Of a DNA stretch of 64,000 nt, positions 46,106-61,747 are shown piece after piece. Made by a program: the position numbers and the translations under genes. Origin of the DNA: Pseudomonas sp. MPC6. Its GTDB lineage: Bacteria > Pseudomonadota > Gammaproteobacteria > Pseudomonadales > Pseudomonadaceae. How positions within the stretch are numbered: the first letter of the stretch is position 1; every line of letters starts with the position of its first letter. The stretch spans positions 2,693,001-2,757,000 of the forward strand of contig NZ_CP034783.1 in NCBI RefSeq assembly GCF_006094435.1, in the 5' to 3' direction. The notes below the pieces were generated by a model. It ran no database searches, was not told the DNA's origin, and worked only from the letters and a program-made list of their open reading frames with translations.

Positions 46106-46325
46106 GGGTAGGAAAATCTTGGGGTCTACCTCAGTACACCATTCCGTCCCTGGTACACAGCGGAAAACATGCCTATGCATCCTCCTTAGGAAATCCTATT
46201 GCTAAGTTCAACAAATGAGGATTTTATTGGCTGGCGAGAAGTCGATACCGCACAGCATTGCGACACTCGACAAGGTCCACGGTGTAACGCTGGTGAGGGA
46301 TATTGTGGGATGGGAAAACACACAC

Positions 46326-47537
46326 ATGAACAGTAACCCACATCAGCGGTTCGCTCACTCTTTGGCACGCGCCGCGTTATGCGCTGGTGCGCTCTGCTTA
46401 AGCGCGGAAAATGCGCAAGCACGGCCGCACGACCAGGAAGATTTGCGCTCCTATATGCATGGCATCGAAGCGGTCAAAGGGGCCGACGGCCGTTTTTTGA
46501 TTTTCATTAGCAGTTCCGGAATTCCACCCAAAGGCAAGGACGAAAACGGCAACTGGCCGCACGACATCTACCTTTCGAAATGGGGAATCAATGATGCGCG
46601 GATCAGTCCGCCCACATTATTCATCCAAAAGCCGGAAGCGCAAGAACCGGTGTCGGTCGCCCAAACAACTGACGGCAATGTCATGCTTTCGTTTGAAGAC
46701 GGCTGGAATACCTCGAACGAAGTCAATCAACGTTATGGCGTTTACGATGCGAAGCTGCGACCGATCGCGCCGTATCCGCGCGTCGTTGCGACCGGCGGAC
46801 ATTCCGGCCATGTTGCCGCGGCAGGAAAGCATTTCGTCGTGTTGTATTCCGAGGACTGGGTCAACGGTGGCGGTGTCGATGATCTCGGTACCGGCAATGG
46901 TGTATATGCAAAGGTCTTCGATAGTCACGGCCACCTGCTCAGTACGTTCGATGTCGCACCCCAGCGGCGTGAATGGTGGCCGATGATTGCTGGTTCCAGC
47001 AATCGCGCGCTACTGGTCTGGCAACAATTCGTACCTGATCAAACCTCTGCAAATTTGAAGATAACGGTACTCGATCCCGAGACCGGGAAACGCTCCGCCC
47101 ATAAGATCCTGAGATCCGGCTTGAATTACTACACCTACAAAGCCAAATATATTCCATCGATCGATCGTTTTCTCGTGACCGGTACAACGGTGAACGGTAA
47201 AGGTTTTGCGTACTTGATCAACAACGACGGCAAAGTCAGCGCGACGTTGGAATGCATGCCGGCAACTGTGAGGGGAGCCGATGTTGTCGCCAGCGAGAAT
47301 ATCGCCTATACGCCTTCGCAAGACAACCGCCTTCTGCATCTGGAGCTCACACCCTCTTCAATCAAGTTGAAAGCTGTGCAGCGCTCGCCGCTGACTTGGT
47401 CCTATATCGGGAGCCTCGGATTGATGCGAAATCCCTCTTCAATTCATTGGATATCGCTGACAAAGAATGGAGTCGAGGAAACCGATTTTGATTTGCGCAA
47501 TGCGGTGCAACCCGATCGATCCGACCTGTGCCGATGA
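46326..47537 (+). CDS. Secreted protein of unknown family, probable beta-propeller
   Basis: A 403-residue protein with a signal peptide (ARAALCAGALCLSAENAQA, cut near residue 33). The mature part shows repeated short beta-strand and turn patterns (DGNVMLSFEDGWNTS; GKHFVVLYSEDWVNGG; SNRALLVWQQFVPD; SIDRFLVTGTTVNGKG) about 45-60 residues apart, consistent with a propeller, but I recognise no family. Codon use is less GC-rich than in mqo or ilvD, and the gene stands next to a truncated integrase, so horizontal acquisition is possible. The ATG at 46326 is chosen because the signal peptide begins there; an in-frame ATG at 46215 would bury it. Confidence 0.7.
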   Translation: MNSNPHQRFAHSLARAALCAGALCLSAENAQARPHDQEDLRSYMHGIEAVKGADGRFLIFISSSGIPPKGKDENGNWPHDIYLSKWGINDARISPPTLFIQKPEAQEPVSVAQTTDGNVMLSFEDGWNTSNEVNQRYGVYDAKLRPIAPYPRVVATGGHSGHVAAAGKHFVVLYSEDWVNGGGVDDLGTGNGVYAKVFDSHGHLLSTFDVAPQRREWWPMIAGSSNRALLVWQQFVPDQTSANLKITVLDPETGKRSAHKILRSGLNYYTYKAKYIPSIDRFLVTGTTVNGKGFAYLINNDGKVSATLECMPATVRGADVVASENIAYTPSQDNRLLHLELTPSSIKLKAVQRSPLTWSYIGSLGLMRNPSSIHWISLTKNGVEETDFDLRNAVQPDRSDLCR

Positions 47538-47680
47538 TGGTTGCGCCAAGGCGGAAGGGTAAGTTTCTGTCATTAACGAAATTGTTTCTGCCGCACCCCA
47601 ACCTCTATAAGTGGAACATAGCGACCACGACACACTGTGACTGAACCACCCTTGTCCTCCCTCAACCCGGAGGACAAGCC

Positions 47681-48253
47681 ATGAACTCAATTGCTACATA
47701 TCGCCATCAGCCTTGGAACAAGGGAAAGCCCGTCGGGCAAAAGGCGCCGCTCCGAGTCAGAGATATCTGGGCCATCCGCGTAAGACTCCAGCTCGCGGAG
47801 AAGACACGGGATCTGGCGCTCTTCAACTTGGCTATCGACAGCAAACTGCGTGCCTGTGACTTAACCAAGCTGCGAGTCCGAGACATAGCCCATGGGGAAC
47901 ATGTGTCGTCACGGGCCATCGTGATTCAGCAGAAAACCCACCACTCAGTGCAATTTGAAATCACTGAGCAAACCCGAACGGTTCTGGAGGCTTGGATGCA
48001 TCAAGCTCACCTCCACAGCGAGGATTTCTTGTTCCCGGGCCGGTTGCACGACTCAGACCATCTCTCCACCAGGCAGTACGCTCGAATAGTCAAAGGGTGG
48101 GTGACCGCCATTGGGCTTGACCCAACCATGTACGGTACTCACACGCTACGGCGAACCAAGGCATCGTTGATCTATCGCAGGACAAAGAATCTGGGAGCAG
48201 TTCAACTCTTGCTATCCCGGTGTTCACGAATTAACCGTTGCCTGCCTTTTTAG
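47681..48253 (+). pseudogene. Truncated tyrosine recombinase/integrase
   Basis: 190 codons of a small site-specific integrase common in Pseudomonas. Retained: the first catalytic Arg (SKLRACDLTKLRVRD), the beta-hairpin lysine region (QQKTHHSVQFEI) and the HTLRR box. After AVQLLL the normal continuation (GHTK, with the later catalytic Tyr) is replaced by SRCSRINRCLPF and a stop, so the last 25 or so residues with the H/W residue and nucleophile are missing. GGAGG lies upstream of the ATG. It is probably inactive. The breakpoint near 48218 marks the edge of an old rearrangement. Confidence 0.85.
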
Positions 48254-48460
48254 CCGCGAGCTATCTGCTTGCTTGTATAGTTCGCCGGTGAGGCATAGAT
48301 TCGGTTATGAGCCTTTTTACACGTAAAATTTAAATGGATATCGCTGTGGCTCAAGCCCCATCACCCCACCTCCTGACGTCAACGACCTCTGCATTGTTGT
48401 CGAACAATACCGGGCCGCAAGGCCTTGCCAAATGGTGCATTAAGCTAGTGCGGTGACCGA

Positions 48461-49585
48461 ATGCGCGTGATGATTTTGGATGATGATCCCTGGATAGCCG
48501 AGCTGTTGAAACAATTGGTTTTGAGCCTGCGCCCGCTGGCGATAGTTGATAGCTTTGGCGATGTTGCCAGCGCTTTGCATGCCTGGCAACAGAATGCCTA
48601 TCAGATGGTCATGGCTGACTGGAATCTACCGGATGCCAGCGGTGTGAGTCTGCTGCAGACGATTCGTGAGCATGATCAGGAAACACCGCTGATTATGATC
48701 ACCGGGCGTTCCGATCGGGACAGTGTCCTGGAGGTGCGGCCTCTGGGGATTAGCGCTTTTATTACCAAGCCGTTTCAGGTGTCGCGCGTCGTTGAGCTTC
48801 TCAAGATGCTCCTTCCTCCAGATTCCTCTATCCAGAAAATCCCTGTCATTGATGAGAGCTTGATCAGTTATCTCGGTAAATTATCCGCAGATGAGTTAGA
48901 CCTGCCTTTACTCGCGCAGGTCAAGGAAAGACTTCAGCGTGGATACGGGGGAGAACAGCTGGACGTTCGCGAGCTTGTCCAGGAATGGCAGCATGACCCG
49001 GCGCTTTGCGCTCATCTGATCGCGGCAGCCAACAGCGCTGCTTATCATGGGGTCGGCCAACCCTGCACCAGTTTGATCGATGCCATTAAACGATTGGGAC
49101 GGCTTACCAGTGTCAATCTGGCGTTGAGCCAGGCCCTGCGACAAGCCAATACCCAAACCAATGGGCTGCTGATGATCCGAATGCAATCCGAGTTGGATAA
49201 TTCCGAGCGACTGGCTGAACAGGTTGTTTCCCTGGCTCGGCGATGCAAGCTGGATCCGGCGCCACTGCAGAGTGCTGCGTTGCTGCACCGGATAGGCGAG
49301 CTTTGTGTGCTTTACCAAATCCAGAAGTGGGAGGGCCAGGGGAAAAGCCTGGACGAAGAAGCGCTTTCCCAGGCCCTGCTTGATTTCGCAGCCCCTTTTG
49401 CCATCAGCTTGAAAGCCTGCTGGGGACTCCCATTGGCTCTGCGTGAGTTAATAGGCGCGATCTATGTGTTGCCTCCCATGCAGGTACGCCGTGAACAAGT
49501 GGTTATGCGACTTGCTGCGGCCATTAACAATGGCGAGCCTGAGGCAGACCTTGAAAGACTGCAACGATTGTCGGGCCTGCCCTGA
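48461..49585 (+). CDS. Response regulator with HDOD output domain
   Basis: A 374-residue protein. The receiver domain (residues 1-125) has the acidic pocket DDDP, the phosphoacceptor in MADWNLPD (about Asp54), ITGRSD and the TKPF lysine. Residues about 165-350 form an HDOD domain (LVQEWQHDPALCAHLIAAAN; IKRLGRLTSVNLAL; ALLHRIGELCVL), a relative of HD phosphohydrolases usually lacking catalysis and used for signalling. It is first of three same-strand genes with the hybrid kinase and the GGDEF regulator, and its probable phosphodonor is that kinase. Confidence 0.9.
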   Translation: MRVMILDDDPWIAELLKQLVLSLRPLAIVDSFGDVASALHAWQQNAYQMVMADWNLPDASGVSLLQTIREHDQETPLIMITGRSDRDSVLEVRPLGISAFITKPFQVSRVVELLKMLLPPDSSIQKIPVIDESLISYLGKLSADELDLPLLAQVKERLQRGYGGEQLDVRELVQEWQHDPALCAHLIAAANSAAYHGVGQPCTSLIDAIKRLGRLTSVNLALSQALRQANTQTNGLLMIRMQSELDNSERLAEQVVSLARRCKLDPAPLQSAALLHRIGELCVLYQIQKWEGQGKSLDEEALSQALLDFAAPFAISLKACWGLPLALRELIGAIYVLPPMQVRREQVVMRLAAAINNGEPEADLERLQRLSGLP

Positions 49586-49644
49586 GCGCACTCGGGAACG
49601 CAGCCTAGGCTCGCCGTAGAAAAGCAGGTCGAGGATTTTTTGTC

Positions 49645-53852
<4,208 letters not shown>

Positions 53853-53853
<1 letters not shown>

Positions 53854-54788
53854 TGGAACAATCGATGGAAACCTGGTTGCCACATTTCCATAACCGTCCA
53901 AAACTCCTCATAGTCGACGACCAACCGATTAATATCCGGGTACTCCATGAGTTGTTTCGTAAGGACTGTGATGTGTTCATGGCCACCAGGGGTGAGCAGG
54001 CGATCACGATATGCCAGACCCGTCTACCCGATCTGATTCTGCTGGACGTGGTCATGGAGGGCATGGACGGGCATGAAGTGTGCCGTCGACTCAAGGCTGA
54101 CCCTGCGACCCAGGACATCCCCATTATATTCATTACCGCACAGCAGCAGGAGTCGGATGAGGTACTAGGTTTGGAACTTGGTGCGGTTGACTTCATCAGC
54201 AAACCCATCAATCCAATCATTGTCAGAGCGCGTGTGCGAACACACCTGACCCTGAAAGTACAGAACGATCTGCTGCGTTCCATGGCGTTAATTGATGGTC
54301 TTACTGGAGTGGCTAATCGACGCAAATTCGATGAGGACATATTGGCAGATTGGAGTCAGTGCTTTCGAGAGCAAAAGCCGCTGTCGCTCATCATGGTGGA
54401 TGTCGACTTTTTCAAACGCTACAACGACCGATATGGGCACCAAGCTGGAGATGGCTGCTTGAAATCTGTTGCCCAAGCATTATCTGAAATAGTTAGACGC
54501 CCCTACGACCTGGTCGCTCGATATGGCGGCGAAGAGTTTGCCTGCGTGCTACCCAATACAGGTTTTTCTGGGGCAGTCGAAATGGCAGAAAAAATGCTAG
54601 AGCGTGTTCGTGCGCTGAATATTGAACACTCTGCTTCTGATGTAGATCGAGTGGTGACTATTTCTCTAGGTGTCGCAACAGCGACGCCCGTTGGCGATCT
54701 TAAATTCCAAACCTTGATAGAAGCAGCGGATAAGCAACTTTACGAAGCGAAGAGAACTGGGAGGGGGAGGGTATGTTCAGAACGGTGA
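53853..54788 (+). CDS. Response regulator with GGDEF domain (diguanylate cyclase)
   Basis: A 311-residue protein. The receiver (residues about 14-130) has LLDVVMEGMDGHE with the phosphoacceptor Asp and a SKPINP lysine motif. The GGDEF domain (about 145-305) has the active GGEEF motif and an RxxD inhibitory site (RPYD) five residues before it, so product inhibition by cyclic-di-GMP is expected. It makes cyclic-di-GMP from GTP when phosphorylated. The ATG shares a base with the hybrid-kinase stop (TGATG), linking the two in one operon. GC content falls toward the 3' end. Confidence 0.93.
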
Positions 54789-55115
54789 CTTCATAGTTAC
54801 CCGCCACCTGGCCGCGACACGACAGGCGCATAGAAGGTCCGTCTGAGCGCGCATTTTGTTTTTTTGGGCTTGATAACACAATAAAAAAAATCCCTTCAAA
54901 AAGTACCATATTCAGTTCATCAAGGAGAACATGACTTGAACTCCCGGCGCTCGTGTTCTTACTCCAGCGATCTCGGCCGGCTGCAAAGCCAGCTCGACAT
55001 CGGTCGCGCTCCATTACGCTGAAAATTAAATCTCAAACAGCTAGCAAAATCCACCGGGCTTGCGCTTCGGGAGCCACCTCGCTAATCTTCTCCTGTCGCT
55101 GCCAATTCAGCGATC

Positions 55116-55243
55116 GGGTGTGGTAGCCCGGTTACTTCATAGACCCAGAACGCCTCAGGGCGTTTTTTTGTGCTGGCTGCTTTGTGGCGGCTGTGCATGG
55201 GAGGCTTCGGCCTGCCGGGTTCCTATGACCGGTCTACCACCCC
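55116..55243 (+). ncRNA. Structured leader RNA upstream of the DUF6124 gene
   Basis: GGG(T)GTGGTAG (55116-55126) can pair with CTACCACCCC (55234-55243), a 10-bp long-range stem with one bulge, reinforced by CCCGG/CCGGG inside. The enclosed 105 bases contain a terminator-like hairpin at 55149-55169 and further GC-rich inverted repeats. About 70 bases follow before the gene. Together this looks like a cis-regulatory leader or attenuator, or an independent small RNA. The upstream part of the gap (54789-55115) shows nothing else. The family is not one I can name. Confidence 0.5.
55149..55169 (+). terminator. Terminator-like hairpin inside the leader
   Basis: AACGCC (55149-55154) pairs with GGCGTT (55159-55164) and runs into seven T residues (55163-55169). 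It lies between the promoter region and the DUF6124 gene, so it would end transcription early unless overridden. Confidence 0.75.
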
Positions 55244-55312
55244 GTGTACAGCCGTCTCCTTATTTTGCGTGGTAGCGGATAGGGAGGGGCTCACTTTCAT
55301 AGGAGCTTCACA

Positions 55313-55624
55313 ATGTTCAAAGTAACCCCGAATCCGCCGGATGCGGACGGCTACACCGAAACCGATCCCGTGTCTCCATCCCCCAAGCCAGCCATGGCCG
55401 AGCGTCGTCCCAATCCCATCTTCACCATTGTCCCCACCGTAAATAGCGAGACCCTCCTGGTTCACGCCTGCGAAACCCTTGCCTCAGCCAGTGTCATGGC
55501 CAGTGAGTTGGCGTTTATCCTTGAAGGTCCGAAATGTAATTTGGCGTTGGCGATTCAGCAGATGATTTCGTTGGCGGAGTTGTCGGTGAATCGGGTGTTG
55601 GATCAGGTTGATCCGCAGGAGTAG
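55313..55624 (+). CDS. DUF6124-like small protein
   Basis: A 103-residue protein found widely in Pseudomonas. An acidic, proline-rich N-terminus (MFKVTPNPPDADGYTETDPV) is followed by a helical half (LLVHACETLASASVMASELA, LALAIQQMISLAELSVNRVL). Paralogues occur many times per genome and are often adjacent to similar leaders. TAGGAGC precedes the ATG. The function is unknown; the sequence shows no signal peptide or membrane helix. The conserved helical part may mediate self-association. Confidence 0.85.
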   Translation: MFKVTPNPPDADGYTETDPVSPSPKPAMAERRPNPIFTIVPTVNSETLLVHACETLASASVMASELAFILEGPKCNLALAIQQMISLAELSVNRVLDQVDPQE

Positions 55625-55677
55625 GTGAGGTTCAAGACTGTATCTACAGGGGAAGAGTACGGTCGAAATGGATAGGT

Positions 55678-55795
55678 TGGCTGCCAGGACGCCTTCGCTG
55701 GCAAGCCAGCTCCTACAGTTGGGTTGCGTGCGGACTGGAGAGCCAGGCCAGCAATCAGGACGCCATCGCGGGCAAGCCACGCTCCCACAGGGGCC
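55678..55795. repeat. Degenerate REP pair in direct orientation
   Basis: CGCTGGCAAGCCAGCTCCTA and, about 85 bp further, CGCGGGCAAGCCACGCTCCC are both in the same orientation rather than facing each other. They occupy part of the 336-bp gap after the DUF6124 gene; the remainder up to 55950 holds nothing recognisable. Confidence 0.65.
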
Positions 55796-55960
55796 GGGTG
55801 CGACAGCGATGTTTAGGGTGTCATCGAGCTTGGAGGAATCTGATCCGTATTTTCCTGCGCCATCTGCCGCTGTAATGCACAACGTCCACGGCTCACAATG
55901 ACAGCACGGTCCGCAGTTCCATCAGCTACTGCACCGCAAACTCATAACGTAGGAGGCCCC

Positions 55961-56044
55961 ATGGGCAAGATGGCATTTTTCCTCGGTGGATTTCTGGTGT
56001 TGACCATTTTGATCGGCGCCCTTGCCACCATCTCTCCCGTTTAG
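55961..56044 (+). CDS. Predicted 27-residue single-helix membrane peptide
   Basis: ATG at 55961 has a near-perfect AGGAGG (55951-55956) and opens a 27-codon frame: MGKMAFFLGG, then FLVLTILIGALATISPV. Apart from one lysine it is all hydrophobic or small residues, as expected for a single membrane-spanning peptide. It converges on the AbrB-like gene. The strong ribosome site and composition support translation; conservation is untested. The function is unknown. Confidence 0.55.
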   Translation: MGKMAFFLGGFLVLTILIGALATISPV

Positions 56045-56069
56045 TCCTTCCCGCAGTGCCCGCTGCCGA

Positions 56070-56771
56070 TCACACCTCTGCCCGCCAGCGCCGCGCCTGA
56101 ATCAGCAAGGCCGGCGCGAAGTGCAGCATGACCATCTTGATGTAGGCGCCAGTGACGACAATCGCGGTGATCATGAAGGGTGCGGGAACGCCGATACGCA
56201 GCAACAAACGGCCGAGCACGATGCTCAAGGCGATCAGCGACAGCAGGCTCAATGCCGTACCCGTGACCAACGGACTGCTCTCGGCGACCAGCGCGGCGGT
56301 CTGTGCGGGAATGCAAAAACTGACCAGCACGGTGATCGTCAGCAGGCGGACCAGGTGCACGACGATCACTTTGCCGGACGCCCGTTCGGACTCGAGCAAG
56401 TCGAAGACGGCGGCGAGGGCGCCGGGGTAGACGGCCAGCAGGCTGTCCTTGCGGTTCCATCCCGAGACCCTGAGCAGCCAGAAACCGGCCACGGCGCTCT
56501 GGACTGCCAGGGCCAGCAGCATGAACCCCAGGCTGGGCAGCATGGCCGCCGCCGTTTGGCTGTCCCATGACTTGAACATCAGGCCGGTGGCGATCCCCAG
56601 GACGATTTGCACGTAGCCAAGGCTGAGGGGCAGCGTGGGCGAAAAGCGCAGGTTGCTGGCGAACAATGCGGTGGCGAGTATCGAGCCCAGCAACAGGCCA
56701 TGGGGGATGCCGGCGTATTGCAGCGCGATACCGACGCTGATGGCGATCAGCAAGCAGAGTAGGGTTTTCAT
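56070..56771 (-). CDS. AbrB-family membrane protein, possibly shortened
   Basis: A 233-residue integral membrane protein with about seven helices, related to the AbrB/putative ammonia monooxygenase family (GIPHGLLLGSILATALFASN; GYVQIVLGIATGLMF; WNRKDSLLAVYPGALAAVFD). Full AbrB proteins are about 350 residues and built of two homologous halves; here the second half is incomplete and ends ALLIQARRWRAEV, so the gene may be a natural short form or have lost its 3' end. No stop or frameshift shows where further sequence would resume. The old ammonia monooxygenase label has no good support. Confidence 0.72.
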   Translation of the reverse strand: MKTLLCLLIAISVGIALQYAGIPHGLLLGSILATALFASNLRFSPTLPLSLGYVQIVLGIATGLMFKSWDSQTAAAMLPSLGFMLLALAVQSAVAGFWLLRVSGWNRKDSLLAVYPGALAAVFDLLESERASGKVIVVHLVRLLTITVLVSFCIPAQTAALVAESSPLVTGTALSLLSLIALSIVLGRLLLRIGVPAPFMITAIVVTGAYIKMVMLHFAPALLIQARRWRAEV

Positions 56772-56841
56772 GGGGCTGACGAATCTTCCTTAATTCTTGA
56801 AATAACCCAATGCTTGCATCGTAATGTTGTTCAGTTAACGA

Positions 56842-56948
56842 CATTGTAGGAGCGAGCTTGCTCGCGATGGTCGCTAACGATAACGCGTGTTTGCTGGATA
56901 ACACGCGGTGCTCTGGAGTCCATCGCGAGCAAGCTCGCTCCTACAATG
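56842..56948. repeat. REP doublet
   Basis: CATTGTAGGAGCGAGCTTGC and the facing GCAAGCTCGCTCCTACAATG enclose about 65 bp. It is the AGCGAGCTTGCTCGC flavour, as at 3312-3408, and lies between the AbrB-like and katG genes; the rest of the gap is unremarkable. Confidence 0.9.
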
Positions 56949-57060
56949 TCCAACGCTTGCATCGAGTTTTCTATCCGGGCACGCACGTTTCCCACTTAAC
57001 GGCTTGAAGCGTCAAGTGCGCCGGGCTCGATGAGAGCAAGACCTCGCGAGCCAAACAGCA

Positions 57061-57086
57061 CAACGCCTCCACAGTGGGAGGCGTTG
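57061..57086 (-). terminator. katG terminator hairpin
   Basis: CAACGCCTCC (57061-57070) pairs with GGAGGCGTTG (57077-57086), 10 bp with a 6-base loop, about 25 bases past the katG stop. No T-run follows on the minus strand, but position and stability suggest termination. Confidence 0.65.
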
Positions 57087-57110
57087 CGGGTTTTCAGCAG
57101 TACTGTTGGG

Positions 57111-59390
<2,280 letters not shown>

Positions 59391-59715
59391 TCATCCGGCT
59401 ATCCGGCCCGGTATGGGCGCGCAATAGCGACGAGCAAAATCAATGACTTAGGCGGAAGGGCCAGCAGTTTGATCAACTGATTGTCTTGACCACACGGGAA
59501 TTCTGAACAGCGGCAATCGAGTTGCCTGCGCGGTGGCCCACGGGTGCCCTAGTCAAGCTTCGGACTCATTCGGTGTTTCCTGATCAGCGCTAAACCGGCC
59601 AGCTTGTAGTGCCAGCGCTGGAATAAGGTTAGACCCGAGTGCGGGAGTCAGCTAATAGGTGGAGTATTCGGGGGTGATAGGCAGAATCTTTCAGCTTGGG
59701 CTTTGGGTGAAGCTG

Positions 59716-59808
59716 ATGGCCTCTTCGCTGGCAAGCCAGCTCCTACAGGGTTGCGGCGTCGGGTTGAACACTGCAAACCTGTAGGAGCCGGCTTGCCGGC
59801 GAAGGCGT
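59716..59808. repeat. REP halves in outward orientation
   Basis: CTTCGCTGGCAAGCCAGCTC followed by CTACAGG, and then CCTGTAGGAGCCGGCTTGCC at about 59779, with tails facing outward. They share the 460-bp gap between katG and the DMT transporter; bases 59367-59715 contain nothing else I can identify. Confidence 0.8.
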
Positions 59809-59828
59809 CCCCATTATCGATACAACCC

Positions 59829-60788
59829 TCAAGCCGGCGCTTTCTCGACAACCTTGCTGACCGCCTTGCGATACGTCAGCAACACAATACCCGTGACCAC
59901 GATCACCCCACCCATCACCTGGCCCGCACTGAGCATCTGATCCAGCACGATCCAGCCCATCAGCAAGGTCGCCAGCGGCTCGATGTTCATCACCGGTGCA
60001 TTGCGCGGCATGTCCAGGCGGGGGACCGAGATGAACAGCACGATAAACCCCGTGCCATAGAGCACCACCAGCGTGGCGAGGGCCAGCCAGCCGGTGGTGG
60101 TGGCCGGCAGGTTCAGGCCGCCGGGGAGGGCGCCGGTCAGGCCGGCGAGGTTGACGCTGCTGAAGACGATGAAGATGGTCAGCAGGCTGCGCACCGAGCC
60201 GCGCACCTGGGACAGTTTGTGATCGGTGATCCATAGCGCGCAGGCAAATACACTGGCGGCGCAGAAGGCAAGGGCGACGCCGAGCAGCCATTGCGGGCCG
60301 GCGCTGCTGTTGGCCGAGAGGCGTCCCGGCACGTCGAGTACAAACACCAGGCCCAGCAGAATCAGGCCCATCAACGAGGCGGTGCGCGCGGTCGGTCGTG
60401 GCCCGCCCAGTGCCCAGGTCAGCAGTGCCAGCAGGATGGGGAAGACGTTGGCCACCAGCAGCGCCAGCGCCACCGGCACCCGCGCCACGGCGGAGTACAG
60501 GCACAGGCTTTGCGCAGTAATCAGCAAGCCCAACAGCAGCTGCCAGCGCCAGGCGCCCGCAGGCAGGCGCAGACTCTGGCGTTGCCAGAGCACCAGCGCG
60601 ACCAGCACCAGCACGGTGGCGCCCGAACGCATCAGGATCGCCAGCAATACGCCAGCGCCGTCGTCGAACGCTACCCGCGCGGCCACATGGTTGCCGGCGA
60701 AGGCGCAGCCCATGCATAGCAGGATGAGCACGGCGAGGTGGCGGGGGAAGGGCGGCGGGACGGTTTGTGCGGTGGCGAGGCGGGTCAT
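59829..60788 (-). CDS. DMT-superfamily transporter (EamA type)
   Basis: A 319-residue membrane protein with ten predicted helices in two EamA repeats (first about residues 15-145, second about 165-305). Typical segments are LCMGCAFAGNHVAARVAFDD near the start and PVMNIEPLATLLMGWIVLDQ in the second half. Family members usually export amino acids, nucleosides or drugs. The ATG at 60788 is used; one nine codons upstream (60815) is also possible, and neither has a strong ribosome site. The substrate is unknown. Confidence 0.87.
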   Translation of the reverse strand: MTRLATAQTVPPPFPRHLAVLILLCMGCAFAGNHVAARVAFDDGAGVLLAILMRSGATVLVLVALVLWQRQSLRLPAGAWRWQLLLGLLITAQSLCLYSAVARVPVALALLVANVFPILLALLTWALGGPRPTARTASLMGLILLGLVFVLDVPGRLSANSSAGPQWLLGVALAFCAASVFACALWITDHKLSQVRGSVRSLLTIFIVFSSVNLAGLTGALPGGLNLPATTTGWLALATLVVLYGTGFIVLFISVPRLDMPRNAPVMNIEPLATLLMGWIVLDQMLSAGQVMGGVIVVTGIVLLTYRKAVSKVVEKAPA

Positions 60789-61018
60789 GGCAGGGTCTCG
60801 AAGGGTGTTTGCCATCGTCGGGGATGGACGGGTGTTTTTATTATGTTGTCGTACAACTTGGTGGGGTTGTACCGTATTTGGAATGGAGGGGCAAGGGTGG
60901 GGCGTTCGTTGAATTGTTGTGGGCTGGGGGTTGTGTGGGGATGATTGCTTGCTAGGGGGGATCGGATATTGCACAAGAGGTCGTATGACTATGGGGTGTG
61001 TGGTGACTGTATGGGCCC

Positions 61019-61614
61019 CTTCGCTGGCAAGCCAGCTCCTACAGTTGATCGCTGTCATGCGCGGATTCTGTGTTCGCCGCTGGCCCCTGTAGTAGGAGCT
61101 GGCTTGCCAGCGAAGGCGGCAGCACATTCAACATTGATGCAAGCTGACCCACCGCTTTCGCTGGCAAGCCAGCGCCTACAGTTGATCGCTGTCATGCGAG
61201 GATTCTGTGTGCGCCGCAGGCCCCCTGTAGGAGCTGGCTTGCCAGCGAAGGCGGCAGCACATTCAACATTGATGCAAGCTGACCCACCGCTTTCGCTGGC
61301 AAGCCCGCTCCTACAGTTGATCGCTGTCGTGCGCGGATTCTGTGTTCGCCGCAGGCCCCCTGTAGGAGCTGGCTTGCCAGCGAAGGCGGCAGCACATTCA
61401 ACATTGATGCAAGCTGACCCACCGCTTTCGCTGGCAAGCCAGTTCCTACAGTTGATCGCTGTCGTGCGAGGATTCTGTGTTCGCCGCAGGCCCCCTGTAG
61501 GAGCTGGCTTGCCAGCGAAGGCGGCAGCACATTCAACATTGATGCAAGCTGACCCACCGCTTTCGCTGGCAAGCCAGCTCCTACAGTTGATCGCTGTCGT
61601 GCACGGATTTTGTG
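61019..61614. repeat. Second REP-doublet array, four 136 bp units
   Basis: Units begin with CCTGTAGGAGCTGGCTTGCC near 61085, 61221, 61357 and 61493, preceded by a 3' half unit from 61019. Each has the spacer GGCAGCACATTCAACATTGA, the inverted REP, and a linker with CAGTTGATCGCTGTC and GGATTCTGTGT. The palindrome is the same flavour as in the 17.4 kb array but spacer and linker are different, so the two arrays arose independently. Single-base differences among units (for example GTAGTAGGAG in the first) suggest several duplication steps. Confidence 0.93.
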
Positions 61615-61720
61615 TACGGGTTGATAGCGTGACAATAAAAACCGCGTAGCCCGGACCGGCGAATGCTTTACTCCGTGAATCAAACCGAAACCCGGGTATC
61701 GCTCGTCAGGAGTGACAGCT

Positions 61721-61747
61721 ATGGCGCACAACACATGGATTCCTTGA
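61721..61747 (+). CDS. Possible 8-codon leader peptide overlapping the HTH gene start
   Basis: AGGAG at 61708-61712 is spaced correctly for the ATG at 61721, which opens MAHNTWIP then stop. The stop overlaps the ATG at 61735 in the +2 frame that begins the HTH protein. The best ribosome site thus serves this mini-frame, suggesting translational coupling. It may also be chance. Confidence 0.3.
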   Translation: MAHNTWIP

